Assembly (NCBI RefSeq): GCF_036880985.1
Contig: NZ_JBAJNO010000009.1
Location: 3,322,501 to 3,386,500, forward strand
Length of the DNA: 64,000 nt
Reading direction: 5' to 3'
Source of the DNA: Limibacter armeniacum
GTDB lineage: Bacteria; Bacteroidota; Bacteroidia; Cytophagales; Flammeovirgaceae
The stretch's first letter is position 1. The number at the start of each line of letters is the position of its first letter. The notes beneath the pieces are model-generated. The model was not told the origin of the DNA and made no database searches. It was given only the letters and a program-made list of their open reading frames with translations. Shown here piece after piece: positions 36,397-44,847 of this stretch. The translations under genes and the position numbers were made by a program.

Positions 36397-37821
36397 GTGT
36401 ATTCTTCATTCAAAGAAATAAGCACCGCTTTAAAAGCAGGACAGGTTACTTGCCAACAGTTGGTAAAGGATTATCTCAAGAATATTGAGGACAATAAACA
36501 CTTGAACGTATTCTTGGAAGTATATGCTGATGAGGCATTGAAAAGAGCGGAAGAAGTGGACACCCGAATCGCTGAAGGCAATGCTGGAAAGCTAGCCGGA
36601 ATGGTAGTTGGAATTAAAGACGTGATTGCTCATCAAGGGCATGGTCTTCAGGCTTCCAGTAAGATTCTAGATGGCTTTGTTTCCCAGTTTTCGGCTACTG
36701 TGATTGAACGTTTGCTTGATGAGGATGCGATTATCATTGGTCGTCAGAGCTGTGATGAATTTGCTATGGGGTCTTCAAATGAAAATTCAGCATTTGGCCC
36801 TGTTCTAAATAATGTAGATAATTCAAGAGTACCAGGAGGGTCTTCAGGGGCTTCAGCTGTAGCAGTATCAGCAGACCTTTGTCTTGTGTCTTTAGGTTCT
36901 GATACAGGAGGCTCTGTAAGGCAGCCAGCCGCTTTTACAGGAGTGGTTGGGTTAAAGCCAACTTACTCTAGAATTTCTAGATGGGGTCTGATTGCATATG
37001 CATCCTCTTTTGATACAATTGGTGTTTTAGCCAAGAATGTAGAAGATGCAGCCATTACCCTAGAGGTAATTGCAGGGGCAGATGAGCATGATGCAACGGT
37101 TTCTGATAAACCTGTGCCTCAATATTCAGCATCTGTAAAGAGCAGTGAAGACCGTAAGTACAGAATTGGGTATATCCGAGAAACAGTTGAAAGTGAACAT
37201 CTGAATGAAGATATTAAGGCTAATACTTTTGAGAAGATAGCATCACTGAAAGCCGCAGGACATGATGTAGAGCCTGTTGACTTTCCTCTATTGGACTACC
37301 TGTTGCCAACTTACTACATTCTGACTACAGCAGAAGCAAGTACAAACCTTTCGAGGTTTGATGGAGTAAGGTATGGCACAAGAAGTGAAAATACAGAAGA
37401 CATTGAGTCAATGTATAAACTTACCCGTTCTGAAGGGTTTGGTGAAGAAGTTAAGCGCCGTATTATGTTGGGTACTTTTGTACTGAGTGCTAGCTATTAT
37501 GACGCATACTTTACAAAAGCACAGAAGGTAAGAAGGTTGATTAAAGAAGCTTCAGAAAAGCTGTTGAGCAACCACGATTTCTTGTTGATGCCAACGACGG
37601 CTTCAACAGCATTCGAAATCGGAAAGTATAATGAAAATAATATCCTGGAAATGTATCTGGGAGATTTGTATACGGTTCACGCTAACTTGGCAGGTTTGCC
37701 AGCGATATCTATCCCTAACGGAGAAGATAGCCAAGGGTTACCAATTGGACTGCAAGTAATGGCCAACCGTTTTGAAGAAGAAAAAATGTTAACGTTTGCC
37801 GATTATTTGGCTACGTTATGA
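36397..37821 (+). CDS. gatA: Asp-tRNA(Asn)/Glu-tRNA(Gln) amidotransferase subunit A
   Basis: The protein is 474 aa, an amidase-signature enzyme with the Ser-cisSer-Lys triad at Lys74 (GIKDV), Ser149 (PGGSSG) and Ser173 (DTGGSVRQP); the 24-residue spacing of the serines equals that in characterised GatA. It hydrolyses glutamine and supplies ammonia for amidation of mischarged tRNA. GatB and GatC are not adjacent. The start is GTG at 36397, because no ATG precedes the conserved N-terminus (SSFKEISTALKAG). The gene is preceded by the tatA terminator, so it has its own promoter. Confidence 0.93.
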   Translation: MYSSFKEISTALKAGQVTCQQLVKDYLKNIEDNKHLNVFLEVYADEALKRAEEVDTRIAEGNAGKLAGMVVGIKDVIAHQGHGLQASSKILDGFVSQFSATVIERLLDEDAIIIGRQSCDEFAMGSSNENSAFGPVLNNVDNSRVPGGSSGASAVAVSADLCLVSLGSDTGGSVRQPAAFTGVVGLKPTYSRISRWGLIAYASSFDTIGVLAKNVEDAAITLEVIAGADEHDATVSDKPVPQYSASVKSSEDRKYRIGYIRETVESEHLNEDIKANTFEKIASLKAAGHDVEPVDFPLLDYLLPTYYILTTAEASTNLSRFDGVRYGTRSENTEDIESMYKLTRSEGFGEEVKRRIMLGTFVLSASYYDAYFTKAQKVRRLIKEASEKLLSNHDFLLMPTTASTAFEIGKYNENNILEMYLGDLYTVHANLAGLPAISIPNGEDSQGLPIGLQVMANRFEEEKMLTFADYLATL

Positions 37822-38176
37822 TAATAAATGATTGTGTAGAAGGTTGTTTCGGAAACCATTATCAATTTTTGTAAATGCGATCTTCTATACAATCTAAATT
37901 CCATAACATTGTTTATGTAAGGCTTAGAGCCTAGTATGCTGTTTACAAAATGAAGTAAACAGAATGAAAATATAAAATTGGTTTTGCTAGAGGAGGACAT
38001 AGCCAAAGAGGGTATTATGCCCTGAAAATTCGATGGCATGTCTATTGCTTGTAACATTGGGATAATTAATTGTACAGTAAAAAGATCGTTTAATACCTTA
38101 TATCGATACTTTTTAAAACAATTTTTTCCATCGTAGAACAACAACTCACCCCCAGGGAAGAATTTGTGTTAATGAT
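37822..38176. other. Intergenic region between gatA and the lytic transglycosylase gene
   Basis: 355 bp, A/T-rich. It contains a perfect 8-bp stem-loop CTGTTTAC / GTAAACAG at 37939-37962 with no T run. No ORF or recognisable RNA gene. Confidence 0.5.
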
Positions 38177-39880
38177 ATGCGCACACCAAAAAAAATAACC
38201 TTGCTATGGGTAGCGACGATGCTTTTTAGTGTCTCGTCGGTATTTGCCCAAGATGAAAATCCAGCATTTACATGGGAAGACAGTATTTATACTGTACCAC
38301 CTCCCGAAGGGTATATTTACCCGTTCGATACACTTGAGGTAGTGGAAGCTGCTCCGTATGCACCTTGGACTGAGGATGCACTGGAGGACTTTGATACCAC
38401 ATCGGTTGTCCATTTGGATAATATCCTGATGGAGAATGATTACATTCCACACCCTACAGATGATATCATTATGGATCGCTTAGCATGTATTGAAAGCGAT
38501 ATTCCATTGACATATCACGAACGTGTAAGAAAGTTTATTGATTATTTTACGGTCAGAAACCGTGACTATACAATGCTAATTCTTCAGCGAAAGAATATGT
38601 ACTTCCCAATGTTTGAAAGAATTTTCAGAGAAGAAGGAGTACCTGAAGAGTTGAAGTATTTGGCAATTATTGAATCAGCGTTAAAGCCTACAGCACTTTC
38701 AAGGGTAGGGGCAAGAGGTCTTTGGCAGTTTATGCCAAGAACAGGATTGAACTATGGCTTGAAGCAGAACTCTCACTTTGATGAGAGAATGAACCCAGAG
38801 AAGGCTACAAGGGCAGCTGCCAAGTATTTGAGATTCCTTTATAATTACTTCCATGATTGGGAGCTTGCTTTGGCTGCTTACAACTGTGGGCCTGGTAATA
38901 TTCGAAAGGCACAAAGGAGATCAGAGAAATTCCATTTCTGGGATATTTATCACAAGCTACCAAGAGAGACTCGTTCATACCTGCCTCAGTTTGTGGCTAT
39001 GATGTATGCATTGAATTATGCTGATGAGCATAACCTGATTCAGGAGCAGCCATTCTATGAGATTCCAACAGAAGAGGTTTTGGTAAGCCAATCTGTAGAC
39101 CTTAAAAAACTGGCAGAGCAACTGATGGTTTGTGATGATGACTTGAAAGAGTTAAACCCTCAAGTAAGATGGGGATATATACCTGATGGGATCAAGAACT
39201 ATCCTATTAAGATTCCTGCATTGAGAAAAGAAATGTTTGACAGCAACCGTGACTCTATTCTAGCAAAGTCTAAGTATGATGGAAAGAGTGGTAGCTATTT
39301 GGATGGTTTTTATTATCACTATGTAAGAAGGGGTGAGTCTCTTGGTTTGATTGCACAACGAAACCGTGTAAGAGTTTGGGAGATAAAAGCATGGAATAAC
39401 CTGAGAGGTAATACCATTTATGCAGGTCAGAAATTGAAGATCTATGGTAGAGGACATGTTTCACCTCAACAGAAAACAGCATCAAGGTCTTCATCATCAA
39501 ATGCAAAAGTAAATGCTTCAGGTTATCACACGATTAGAAGTGGTGAAAACTTAGGCGCTATAGCCAAAAGGTATGGCGTGTCTATTACACAGCTTAGAAG
39601 TTGGAATAACCTGAGAGGTAATACCATTTATGCAGGCAAGAAACTGATTGTAGCTGTAGACAAAGCAAAGAAAAGCAACAGTTCTGTTAGCTCTTCTTCA
39701 GTGAAGAAATCAACAGCAAGCAGCAAGCCTGTTTCAAATGGATATTATACTGTGAAGAGCGGAGATACACTTTGGGAAATTGCCAAGAACAACGGTGTTT
39801 CTGTCAATGATATAAAGAAATGGAATGGGTTGAAATCTAACAGTCTTCGTCCGGGACAAAAACTGTTGATCAAGTCTTAA
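38177..39880 (+). CDS. Membrane-bound lytic murein transglycosylase, MltD-like, with three LysM domains
   Basis: The protein is 567 aa. A signal peptide (TLLWVATMLFSVSSVFAQ) precedes a linker, then an SLT domain (about 130-290) with catalytic Glu in AIIESALKPTALSRVGARGLWQFMP and AAYNCGPGNI. Three LysM repeats follow, near residues 380-425, 450-495 and 522-566, each with YxxxxGE/DxLxxIA and WNxL motifs. It cleaves peptidoglycan to 1,6-anhydromuropeptides at the cell wall. LysM1 and LysM2 share a 35-bp identical DNA stretch, so they duplicated or converted recently, while LysM3 is divergent. Confidence 0.93.
   Translation: MRTPKKITLLWVATMLFSVSSVFAQDENPAFTWEDSIYTVPPPEGYIYPFDTLEVVEAAPYAPWTEDALEDFDTTSVVHLDNILMENDYIPHPTDDIIMDRLACIESDIPLTYHERVRKFIDYFTVRNRDYTMLILQRKNMYFPMFERIFREEGVPEELKYLAIIESALKPTALSRVGARGLWQFMPRTGLNYGLKQNSHFDERMNPEKATRAAAKYLRFLYNYFHDWELALAAYNCGPGNIRKAQRRSEKFHFWDIYHKLPRETRSYLPQFVAMMYALNYADEHNLIQEQPFYEIPTEEVLVSQSVDLKKLAEQLMVCDDDLKELNPQVRWGYIPDGIKNYPIKIPALRKEMFDSNRDSILAKSKYDGKSGSYLDGFYYHYVRRGESLGLIAQRNRVRVWEIKAWNNLRGNTIYAGQKLKIYGRGHVSPQQKTASRSSSSNAKVNASGYHTIRSGENLGAIAKRYGVSITQLRSWNNLRGNTIYAGKKLIVAVDKAKKSNSSVSSSSVKKSTASSKPVSNGYYTVKSGDTLWEIAKNNGVSVNDIKKWNGLKSNSLRPGQKLLIKS
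39392..39426 (+). repeat. 35-bp direct repeat, copy 1 (in LysM1)
   Basis: Identical to 39602-39636 over 35 bp, covering the WNNLRGNTIYAG codons, 210 bp apart. Confidence 0.9.
39602..39636 (+). repeat. 35-bp direct repeat, copy 2 (in LysM2)
   Basis: Identical to 39392-39426; the matching stretch in LysM3 is not conserved at DNA level. Confidence 0.9.
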
Positions 39881-39908
39881 ATTCTGAATGACAATATATT
39901 ATTGAATG

Positions 39909-39945
39909 AAAGGATCATCCGTTGTTGGATGGTCCTTTTTTATTT
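39909..39945 (+). terminator. Intrinsic terminator after the transglycosylase gene
   Basis: Stem AAGGATCATCC / GGATGGTCCTT with a short loop and T run. Confidence 0.88.
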
Positions 39946-40052
39946 TCCCATTGGTGAACTGCTTTTCTGTCTAACGAATCTTAACAGGTGAGATTATTTT
40001 TACATATACGTTGTATTATCACGGGTTTAAATCCACAATAACAAACAAATCG

Positions 40053-41243
40053 ATGAATAAAAGAGCAAAGGATACGCTCGTACTGGGATTAGCATTTTTT
40101 GCAACGGTATTTGGTGCTGGCAACTTGATTTTTCCTGTAAACTTAGGAAATCAGGCAGGGGAAAGTTGGCTGCAAGGTGCTATAGGTTTTTTAATGTCTG
40201 ATGTAGGGTTGACAGTAGCTGTCCTGATTGCACTTTTTAAAGTAGGGGGAGACACTCAAAATTTCGGCAAGCGAATTCATCCTAATTTTGGTAAGGTGAT
40301 AGGCGCTGTGTCCATTATTTGTTTAGGACCACTTATTGCAATCCCAAGAAATGGGGCATTGACTTATGAGTTGAGTGTAGTGCCACAATTGGGCGAAATA
40401 AACCCTTGGTTGTTTTCGATAGTGTATTTTGGAATTTGTCTCTTCTTTGTATTGAGACCATCTCAGATTCTAGATAGACTAGGCTCTATATTGGCTCCTA
40501 TATTGGTCGCTGTATTATTGTACATTATATATTTGGGAGTGACAGCGCCTATTGGGGAAAAGACGGCTTCTGTAATTACAAATGTCTTTGGAAAGGGAAT
40601 TACACAAGGATATCAAACCTTGGGTGCTGTAGGGTCGGTAGTGATCGGAGGACTCTTCTTGACTAACCTGACACGAAAGGGGTATACATCTTTTAATGAA
40701 CAAGTTAAGATCTCTGTAAATGCAGGGTTGGTAGCCGGAGTGTTATTGGCTATAATTTATGGAGGTTTGATCTATGTTGGGGCTACGACAAGCCAAACTT
40801 TGGCAGGGCAATCAAATGCTCCATTATTATCAACCATTGCAGATAGGTTATTGGGAGGTGTAGGACAGGCAGTGTTGAGTATAACTGTAGCATTGGCGTG
40901 TCTGACTTCATCTATAGGCTTATTGGCGATGACAGGAGATATATTTCAATCAATCAGTGGAGGAAAGCTGAAGTATAGAACAACTGTGTTGGTAACAGCG
41001 GCTTTCAGTACAGTGCTGGCAGTGGTTGGTATTGATAAAATCATCGTCTTGGCAGGCTCAATTTTGACAGTGTTGTACCCTGTCATTATTATTCTGACAG
41101 TAATCACATTTTTGGATAGTTACCTGACAAGTAGAAAACTTCAAGCAAGTCTGGTATTAGGAACATTTGCAATTAGCTTGTTGATTACTTTACAGGATTT
41201 GAAGCTTATAAATTTAGAACTGCTGAGTATATTTTCATTCTGA
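40053..41243 (+). CDS. brnQ: Branched-chain amino acid transport system II carrier protein (BrnQ/LIVCS family)
   Basis: From the ATG at 40053 the protein is 396 aa with about 12 transmembrane helices. The N-terminus KRAKDTLVLGLAFFATVFGAGNLIFPVNLG is the family signature, followed by ISIICLGPLIAIPRNG. It imports leucine, isoleucine and valine with Na+ or H+. An in-frame TTG at 40011 would add 14 residues, but the ATG fits family starts better. It is a single gene between terminators. Confidence 0.93.
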   Translation: MNKRAKDTLVLGLAFFATVFGAGNLIFPVNLGNQAGESWLQGAIGFLMSDVGLTVAVLIALFKVGGDTQNFGKRIHPNFGKVIGAVSIICLGPLIAIPRNGALTYELSVVPQLGEINPWLFSIVYFGICLFFVLRPSQILDRLGSILAPILVAVLLYIIYLGVTAPIGEKTASVITNVFGKGITQGYQTLGAVGSVVIGGLFLTNLTRKGYTSFNEQVKISVNAGLVAGVLLAIIYGGLIYVGATTSQTLAGQSNAPLLSTIADRLLGGVGQAVLSITVALACLTSSIGLLAMTGDIFQSISGGKLKYRTTVLVTAAFSTVLAVVGIDKIIVLAGSILTVLYPVIIILTVITFLDSYLTSRKLQASLVLGTFAISLLITLQDLKLINLELLSIFSF

Positions 41244-41468
41244 TTAGTAGGGTGTTTAGTTTCAGCCATTTTCTGTAACTTGCGACCTTTATTTAAAAAA
41301 GTTCCATTTTTAATCATTGAAGTGATCTTATTTGAGGATTGAAAAAGGAGAGATCCTTTTATTTGTGTCTATTTAGATCATTTTGATTGAAAAATTGAAC
41401 AGAAATTTCAATGAATTTGGAATCTGAGGTTCCACCCATTTTTATATTAGTATAACTAGCCAATAAAA

Positions 41469-42773
41469 ATGTCATCAATAAAGAAAAACCTGATAGAAGA
41501 ACTGAAGTGGAGAGGCATGATCCATGATATGATGCCGGGTACTGAAGAGCAGTTCAATAAAGAAATGACGACGACATACGTAGGTTTTGACCCTACGGCA
41601 GACTCGTTGCATGTAGGACACCTAGTGTCAGTAATGATCCTGAACCACCTTCAGCGTGCTGGTCATAAGCCGTTGGCGATTATTGGTGGTGCTACAGGTA
41701 TGATCGGAGACCCATCGTTCAAGTCTGACGAGCGTGTATTGCTGGACGAAGAGTCAATTGCTAAAAACATTGCAGGTGTCCGTAAGCAGTTGGAGAAATT
41801 TATGGATTTCGATTGTGGTGAAAACTCGGCAGAATTGCTGAACAACTACGATTGGATGAAAGACTTCAGCTTTATCGATTTTGTAAGGGATGCTGGTAAA
41901 CATATTACCGTGAACTACATGATGTCAAAGGACTCTGTAAAAAGACGTCTTGAGGCAGGAACAGGGCTTTCATTTACAGAGTTTACATACCAGTTGCTAC
42001 AAGGATGGGATTTCTACCACCTTTACACAACTAAAGGTTGTAAGGTACAGATGGGAGGCTCTGATCAGTGGGGTAATATTGTGACTGGTACTGAGTTGAT
42101 CAGAAGAAAAGCAAGTGGTGAAGCATTTGCGGTGACTTGTCCACTGATTACAAAATCTGATGGAACTAAATTTGGTAAGACAGAAGGTGGAGCTGTATGG
42201 CTTGATCCTGAGAAAACATCACCTTACCAGTTCTACCAATTCTGGTTGAATGTGTCAGATGAGGATGCTGAGAAGTATATCAAAATCTTCACATTTAAGA
42301 CAAAAGAGGAAATAGAAGCCCTGATTGCAGAACATAGAGAAGCTCCTCATCAGCGTGCCTTGCAACGTGCTTTAGCTGAAGATATCACAGAGCGTGTACA
42401 TAGCAAAGAAGATTTGGAAATGGCTATCAAGGCATCTTCTATCCTTTTCGGAAAGAATGTAACAGATGACCTGAAGTCATTGGATGAGCGTACGCTGCTA
42501 CAGGTATTTGAAGGAGTACCTCAAGTAGAAATTTCAAAAGGAGACTTGGTAGACCTTGAAGATGTAAATGATCTGCTTTCAGCTGCTACAGGTGGTATAG
42601 TATTTAAGTCAAAAGGTGAAGCTCGTAGAATGATTGCGGGTGGCGGTGTAAGCATTAACAAAGCAAAAATCGCAGGTGAAGAGAAGCCAACTGACTTTGA
42701 ATTGCTACAAGGCAAATATTTATTGGCACAAAAGGGTAAGAAAAACTATTACCTGATTAAGGTGAATGCATAA
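41469..42773 (+). CDS. tyrS: Tyrosyl-tRNA synthetase
   Basis: The protein is 434 aa, a class Ic synthetase. It has HVGHL (HIGH motif) after [11 protein letters not shown], the tyrosine-binding [12 protein letters not shown] and KFGKT as the KMSKS loop. A C-terminal S4 RNA-binding domain contains [19 protein letters not shown]. It charges tRNA-Tyr. Length is normal. A terminator follows at 42811. No T-box is visible upstream. Confidence 0.98.
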   Translation: MSSIKKNLIEELKWRGMIHDMMPGTEEQFNKEMTTTYVGFDPTADSLHVGHLVSVMILNHLQRAGHKPLAIIGGATGMIGDPSFKSDERVLLDEESIAKNIAGVRKQLEKFMDFDCGENSAELLNNYDWMKDFSFIDFVRDAGKHITVNYMMSKDSVKRRLEAGTGLSFTEFTYQLLQGWDFYHLYTTKGCKVQMGGSDQWGNIVTGTELIRRKASGEAFAVTCPLITKSDGTKFGKTEGGAVWLDPEKTSPYQFYQFWLNVSDEDAEKYIKIFTFKTKEEIEALIAEHREAPHQRALQRALAEDITERVHSKEDLEMAIKASSILFGKNVTDDLKSLDERTLLQVFEGVPQVEISKGDLVDLEDVNDLLSAATGGIVFKSKGEARRMIAGGGVSINKAKIAGEEKPTDFELLQGKYLLAQKGKKNYYLIKVNA

Positions 42774-42810
42774 ATTTTGAAAGATTTTTTTCGTCTTTCT
42801 TATTAGAGAG

Positions 42811-42857
42811 AATCCTTTCTTAAGTCTTGATAGTTAAAGGTTTAAGAAAGGGTTTTT
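42811..42857 (+). terminator. Intrinsic terminator after tyrS
   Basis: Stem AATCCTTTCTTAA / TTAAGAAAGGGTT followed by T run. Confidence 0.8.
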
Positions 42858-42922
42858 CTATTTAAAGGGGAAGGGGAAGAGATTTTTTAGCTACTTTTTC
42901 GAATAAAAATTCTGCAATAGTA

Positions 42923-42952
42923 TTGACAGAATGTAAAAAAGTGTTACCTTTG
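42923..42952 (+). promoter_or_regulatory. Promoter of the SRP RNA
   Basis: TTGAC (42923-42927), 17-bp spacer, TACCTTTG (42945-42952). Spacing and -33 sequence are the same as at tRNA-Ser. Confidence 0.82.
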
Positions 42953-42958
42953 CAACCG

Positions 42959-43049
42959 CAAGTCGATACGATCGGCTCCTGCGAATCCCCCAGGTGCGGA
43001 AGCAAGCAAGGGTAAGTGGTTGAGCGGTGCGTTATCGGCTTGTTTTTTT
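42959..43049 (+). ncRNA. ffs: Signal recognition particle RNA (small bacterial 4.5S type)
   Basis: The apical domain carries CCCCAGGTGCGGAAGCAAGCAAGGG, with the invariant GGAAG...AGCA..AGG tetraloop and symmetric-loop signature that binds Ffh. The ends pair: CAAGTCGATA (42959-42968) with TATCGGCTTG (43033-43042), and the stem is followed by seven T that serve as terminator. It is about 84 nt without the T tract. It works with Ffh and FtsY in cotranslational membrane targeting. Confidence 0.92.
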
Positions 43050-43180
43050 ATGCCTTTCTTTTAGGCTAGTTTAGCACACACTTAATACACACATATATAC
43101 ACATAGGATACAGTGGAAGCATATTTTTTCCTTCTGCTGAGCAAGAGATTTTCCTTATATGGAGAATATTTAACAGGGGT
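43050..43180 (+). other. Short non-coding stretch between SRP RNA and an orphan terminator
   Basis: No ORF. Ends in a strong terminator, so it may be a small RNA or read-through region. No clear promoter is visible; identity unknown. Confidence 0.3.
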
Positions 43181-43213
43181 AAACTCATGTTCTATTTTGG
43201 ACATGAGTTTTTT
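43181..43213 (+). terminator. Intrinsic terminator without an obvious upstream gene
   Basis: Stem AAACTCATGT / ACATGAGTTT with a T-rich tail; about 130 bp past the SRP RNA terminator and 70 bp before the next start codon. Confidence 0.82.
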
Positions 43214-43282
43214 GTTTTTTAATAGATTTCAGTTGTCAGAGAAGAGGAATACTTTTTTTAGAATAACCCAAACTATATCTCC

Positions 43283-43819
43283 ATGAAAAGAACTTCCTTT
43301 TTTGTAATGCTACTTGCACTCTTGCTATCAGGATGCTGGTATATCAGTGGTGGTGAAGAGCCGCCTATTGTAGACCCTGTAGCTAATGAGTCAGCCTATG
43401 TACCTGTAATCATGAAACGCTCAGACCTTGAAGCGTCCATTATAGCCTCTTCACCTAGGGCTATCCAAAATCCAGGCAAGATGTATTTATTAGGTGATTA
43501 TGTATTTCTGAACGAACGGTATGAAGGAATACATGTCATTGATAACTCAGACCCTACAAACCCATTAGTAAAAGCCTTTATTCAGGTGCCAGGCTGTGTT
43601 GACATCGCAGTAAAAGATAAGGTACTGTATGCGGATAATGCAGTAGACCTTGTCGCACTGGATATCACATTGCCAGTAGCGGTTAAAGAAACAAAACGTA
43701 TTTATAATGTATTACCTGAGTTGTATCCACCTGATGCCAACTTTATCCCTTGGGAATATCAAAAGGAACAGCGACAGGAAGGTACAGTAATCGTAGGGTG
43801 GGAAAAGAAAGCTGAGTGA
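43283..43819 (+). CDS. LVIVD-repeat lipoprotein
   Basis: The protein is 178 aa. A type II signal peptide with lipobox LLSGC (Cys18) is followed by a region with LVIVD-type repeats, e.g. MYLLGDYVFLNERYEGIHVIDNSDPTNP and VKDKVLYADNAVDLVALDI. These motifs build short beta-propeller-like blades. The C-terminal third (PPDANFIPWEYQKEQRQEG) is not repeat-like. The second lipoprotein starts 52 bp downstream and has the same repeat type, so the two probably act together at the cell envelope. Function unknown. Confidence 0.8.
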   Translation: MKRTSFFVMLLALLLSGCWYISGGEEPPIVDPVANESAYVPVIMKRSDLEASIIASSPRAIQNPGKMYLLGDYVFLNERYEGIHVIDNSDPTNPLVKAFIQVPGCVDIAVKDKVLYADNAVDLVALDITLPVAVKETKRIYNVLPELYPPDANFIPWEYQKEQRQEGTVIVGWEKKAE

Positions 43820-43871
43820 GTCTACACCCAATAGATCAAACCCATTAAATAACAAAGTATAATTATTTGAC

Positions 43872-44636
43872 ATGAGGACATTTCTTTTATGCATATATAT
43901 GCTAGGCTTAGCAGCTCTATTACAATCTTGTGACGCTGCTGGAGACGTTGGAGCTGTATCAGCAGATGCAGCAGGCGGTAAAGGCGGTTCAATGGCACGT
44001 TTTGCTATTGTGGGAGATTACCTTTACACCGTCAACCATGAGGAACTCTCTACTTATGATATAACCAATAGTGCTTCACCTGAACTGGTGAGCATGAATC
44101 CAGTTGGATTTGGGATAGAGACCATCTTTCCTCGTCAGAACTACCTTTTTATAGGTTCTCAGGATGGAATGTATATTTATGATGCAAGCCGTCCAGAATA
44201 CCCACAGTATGTATCCAAATTTGAGCATGTGGTAAGCTGTGACCCTGTTGTAGCAGATGATCGTTTTGCATACGTTACATTGCGTGCCGAATCAGGGCGA
44301 TGCTGGAGAGGTGTCAATCAATTGGACATTATCAGTATTGAAGATATGCAAGTTCCACAATTGTTGAGAAGCTATGATATGACAAACCCTAAAGGTTTGG
44401 GAGTAGCAGGAAATGAACTGTTTGTTTGTGACGATGTGCTCAAACTGTATGATATTACTAACCGTAATGACATCAAGTTGAAAAATATATTCAATATACC
44501 AGCCAATGATGTAATTCCATATCAGGGAAGGTTGTTGGTGACGGCAAATGACGGCTTTTATCAGTATTCATTTGATGGGGAAAATGTGGAGTTACTTAGC
44601 AAATTGAATATATTAAGAACAGATCCAGAACAATAG
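43872..44636 (+). CDS. LVIVD-repeat lipoprotein
   Basis: The protein is 254 aa with lipobox LLQSC followed by an acidic/Gly linker (DAAGDVG). About five LVIVD-type repeats (GDYLYTVNHEELSTYDITNSASPELV, NYLFIGSQDGMYIYDASRPEYPQYV, GNELFVCDDVLKLYDITNRND) suggest a small beta-propeller. It is longer than the preceding paralogue and shares only the repeat pattern with it. Probably surface or periplasmic and cotranscribed with it. No enzymatic motif is seen. Confidence 0.82.
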   Translation: MRTFLLCIYMLGLAALLQSCDAAGDVGAVSADAAGGKGGSMARFAIVGDYLYTVNHEELSTYDITNSASPELVSMNPVGFGIETIFPRQNYLFIGSQDGMYIYDASRPEYPQYVSKFEHVVSCDPVVADDRFAYVTLRAESGRCWRGVNQLDIISIEDMQVPQLLRSYDMTNPKGLGVAGNELFVCDDVLKLYDITNRNDIKLKNIFNIPANDVIPYQGRLLVTANDGFYQYSFDGENVELLSKLNILRTDPEQ

Positions 44637-44655
44637 AACTGACTTGATATTAGGC

Positions 44656-44702
44656 AAGGCAACCAATGAGTATTCAAACTACTTATGGGTTGCCTTTTTT
44701 TG
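44656..44702 (+). terminator. Intrinsic terminator after the lipoprotein pair
   Basis: Stem AAGGCAACC / GGTTGCCTT, with weaker pairing inside, followed by T run. Confidence 0.85.
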
Positions 44703-44758
44703 TTTAAATGATTGAATATAAAAGAGTTTTACATTATTAATAAAAAATATACTATTTC

Positions 44759-44802
44759 AGTGATAATCATCACTTAGAAAAATTTGAAGCTTTTTAACTT
44801 TG
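44759..44802 (+). promoter_or_regulatory. Putative promoter and operator of the porin gene
   Basis: A -7 box TAACTTTG (44795-44802) has no proper -33 element. Instead an inverted repeat AGTGAT-AATC-ATCACT (44759-44774) lies about 35-50 bp before the expected start near 44809, a position suited to a transcription activator. The regulator is unknown. Confidence 0.4.
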
Positions 44803-44847
44803 TGGATTCATACAATCAGGTCATACTATTAAGAATAAGAAAGCATA

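Noticed and set aside
44759-44774. Fur box at the porin promoter (GATAAT resembles half of the consensus)
   Set aside because: Only one half matches; the other half reads ATCACT, so an iron regulator is not supported.
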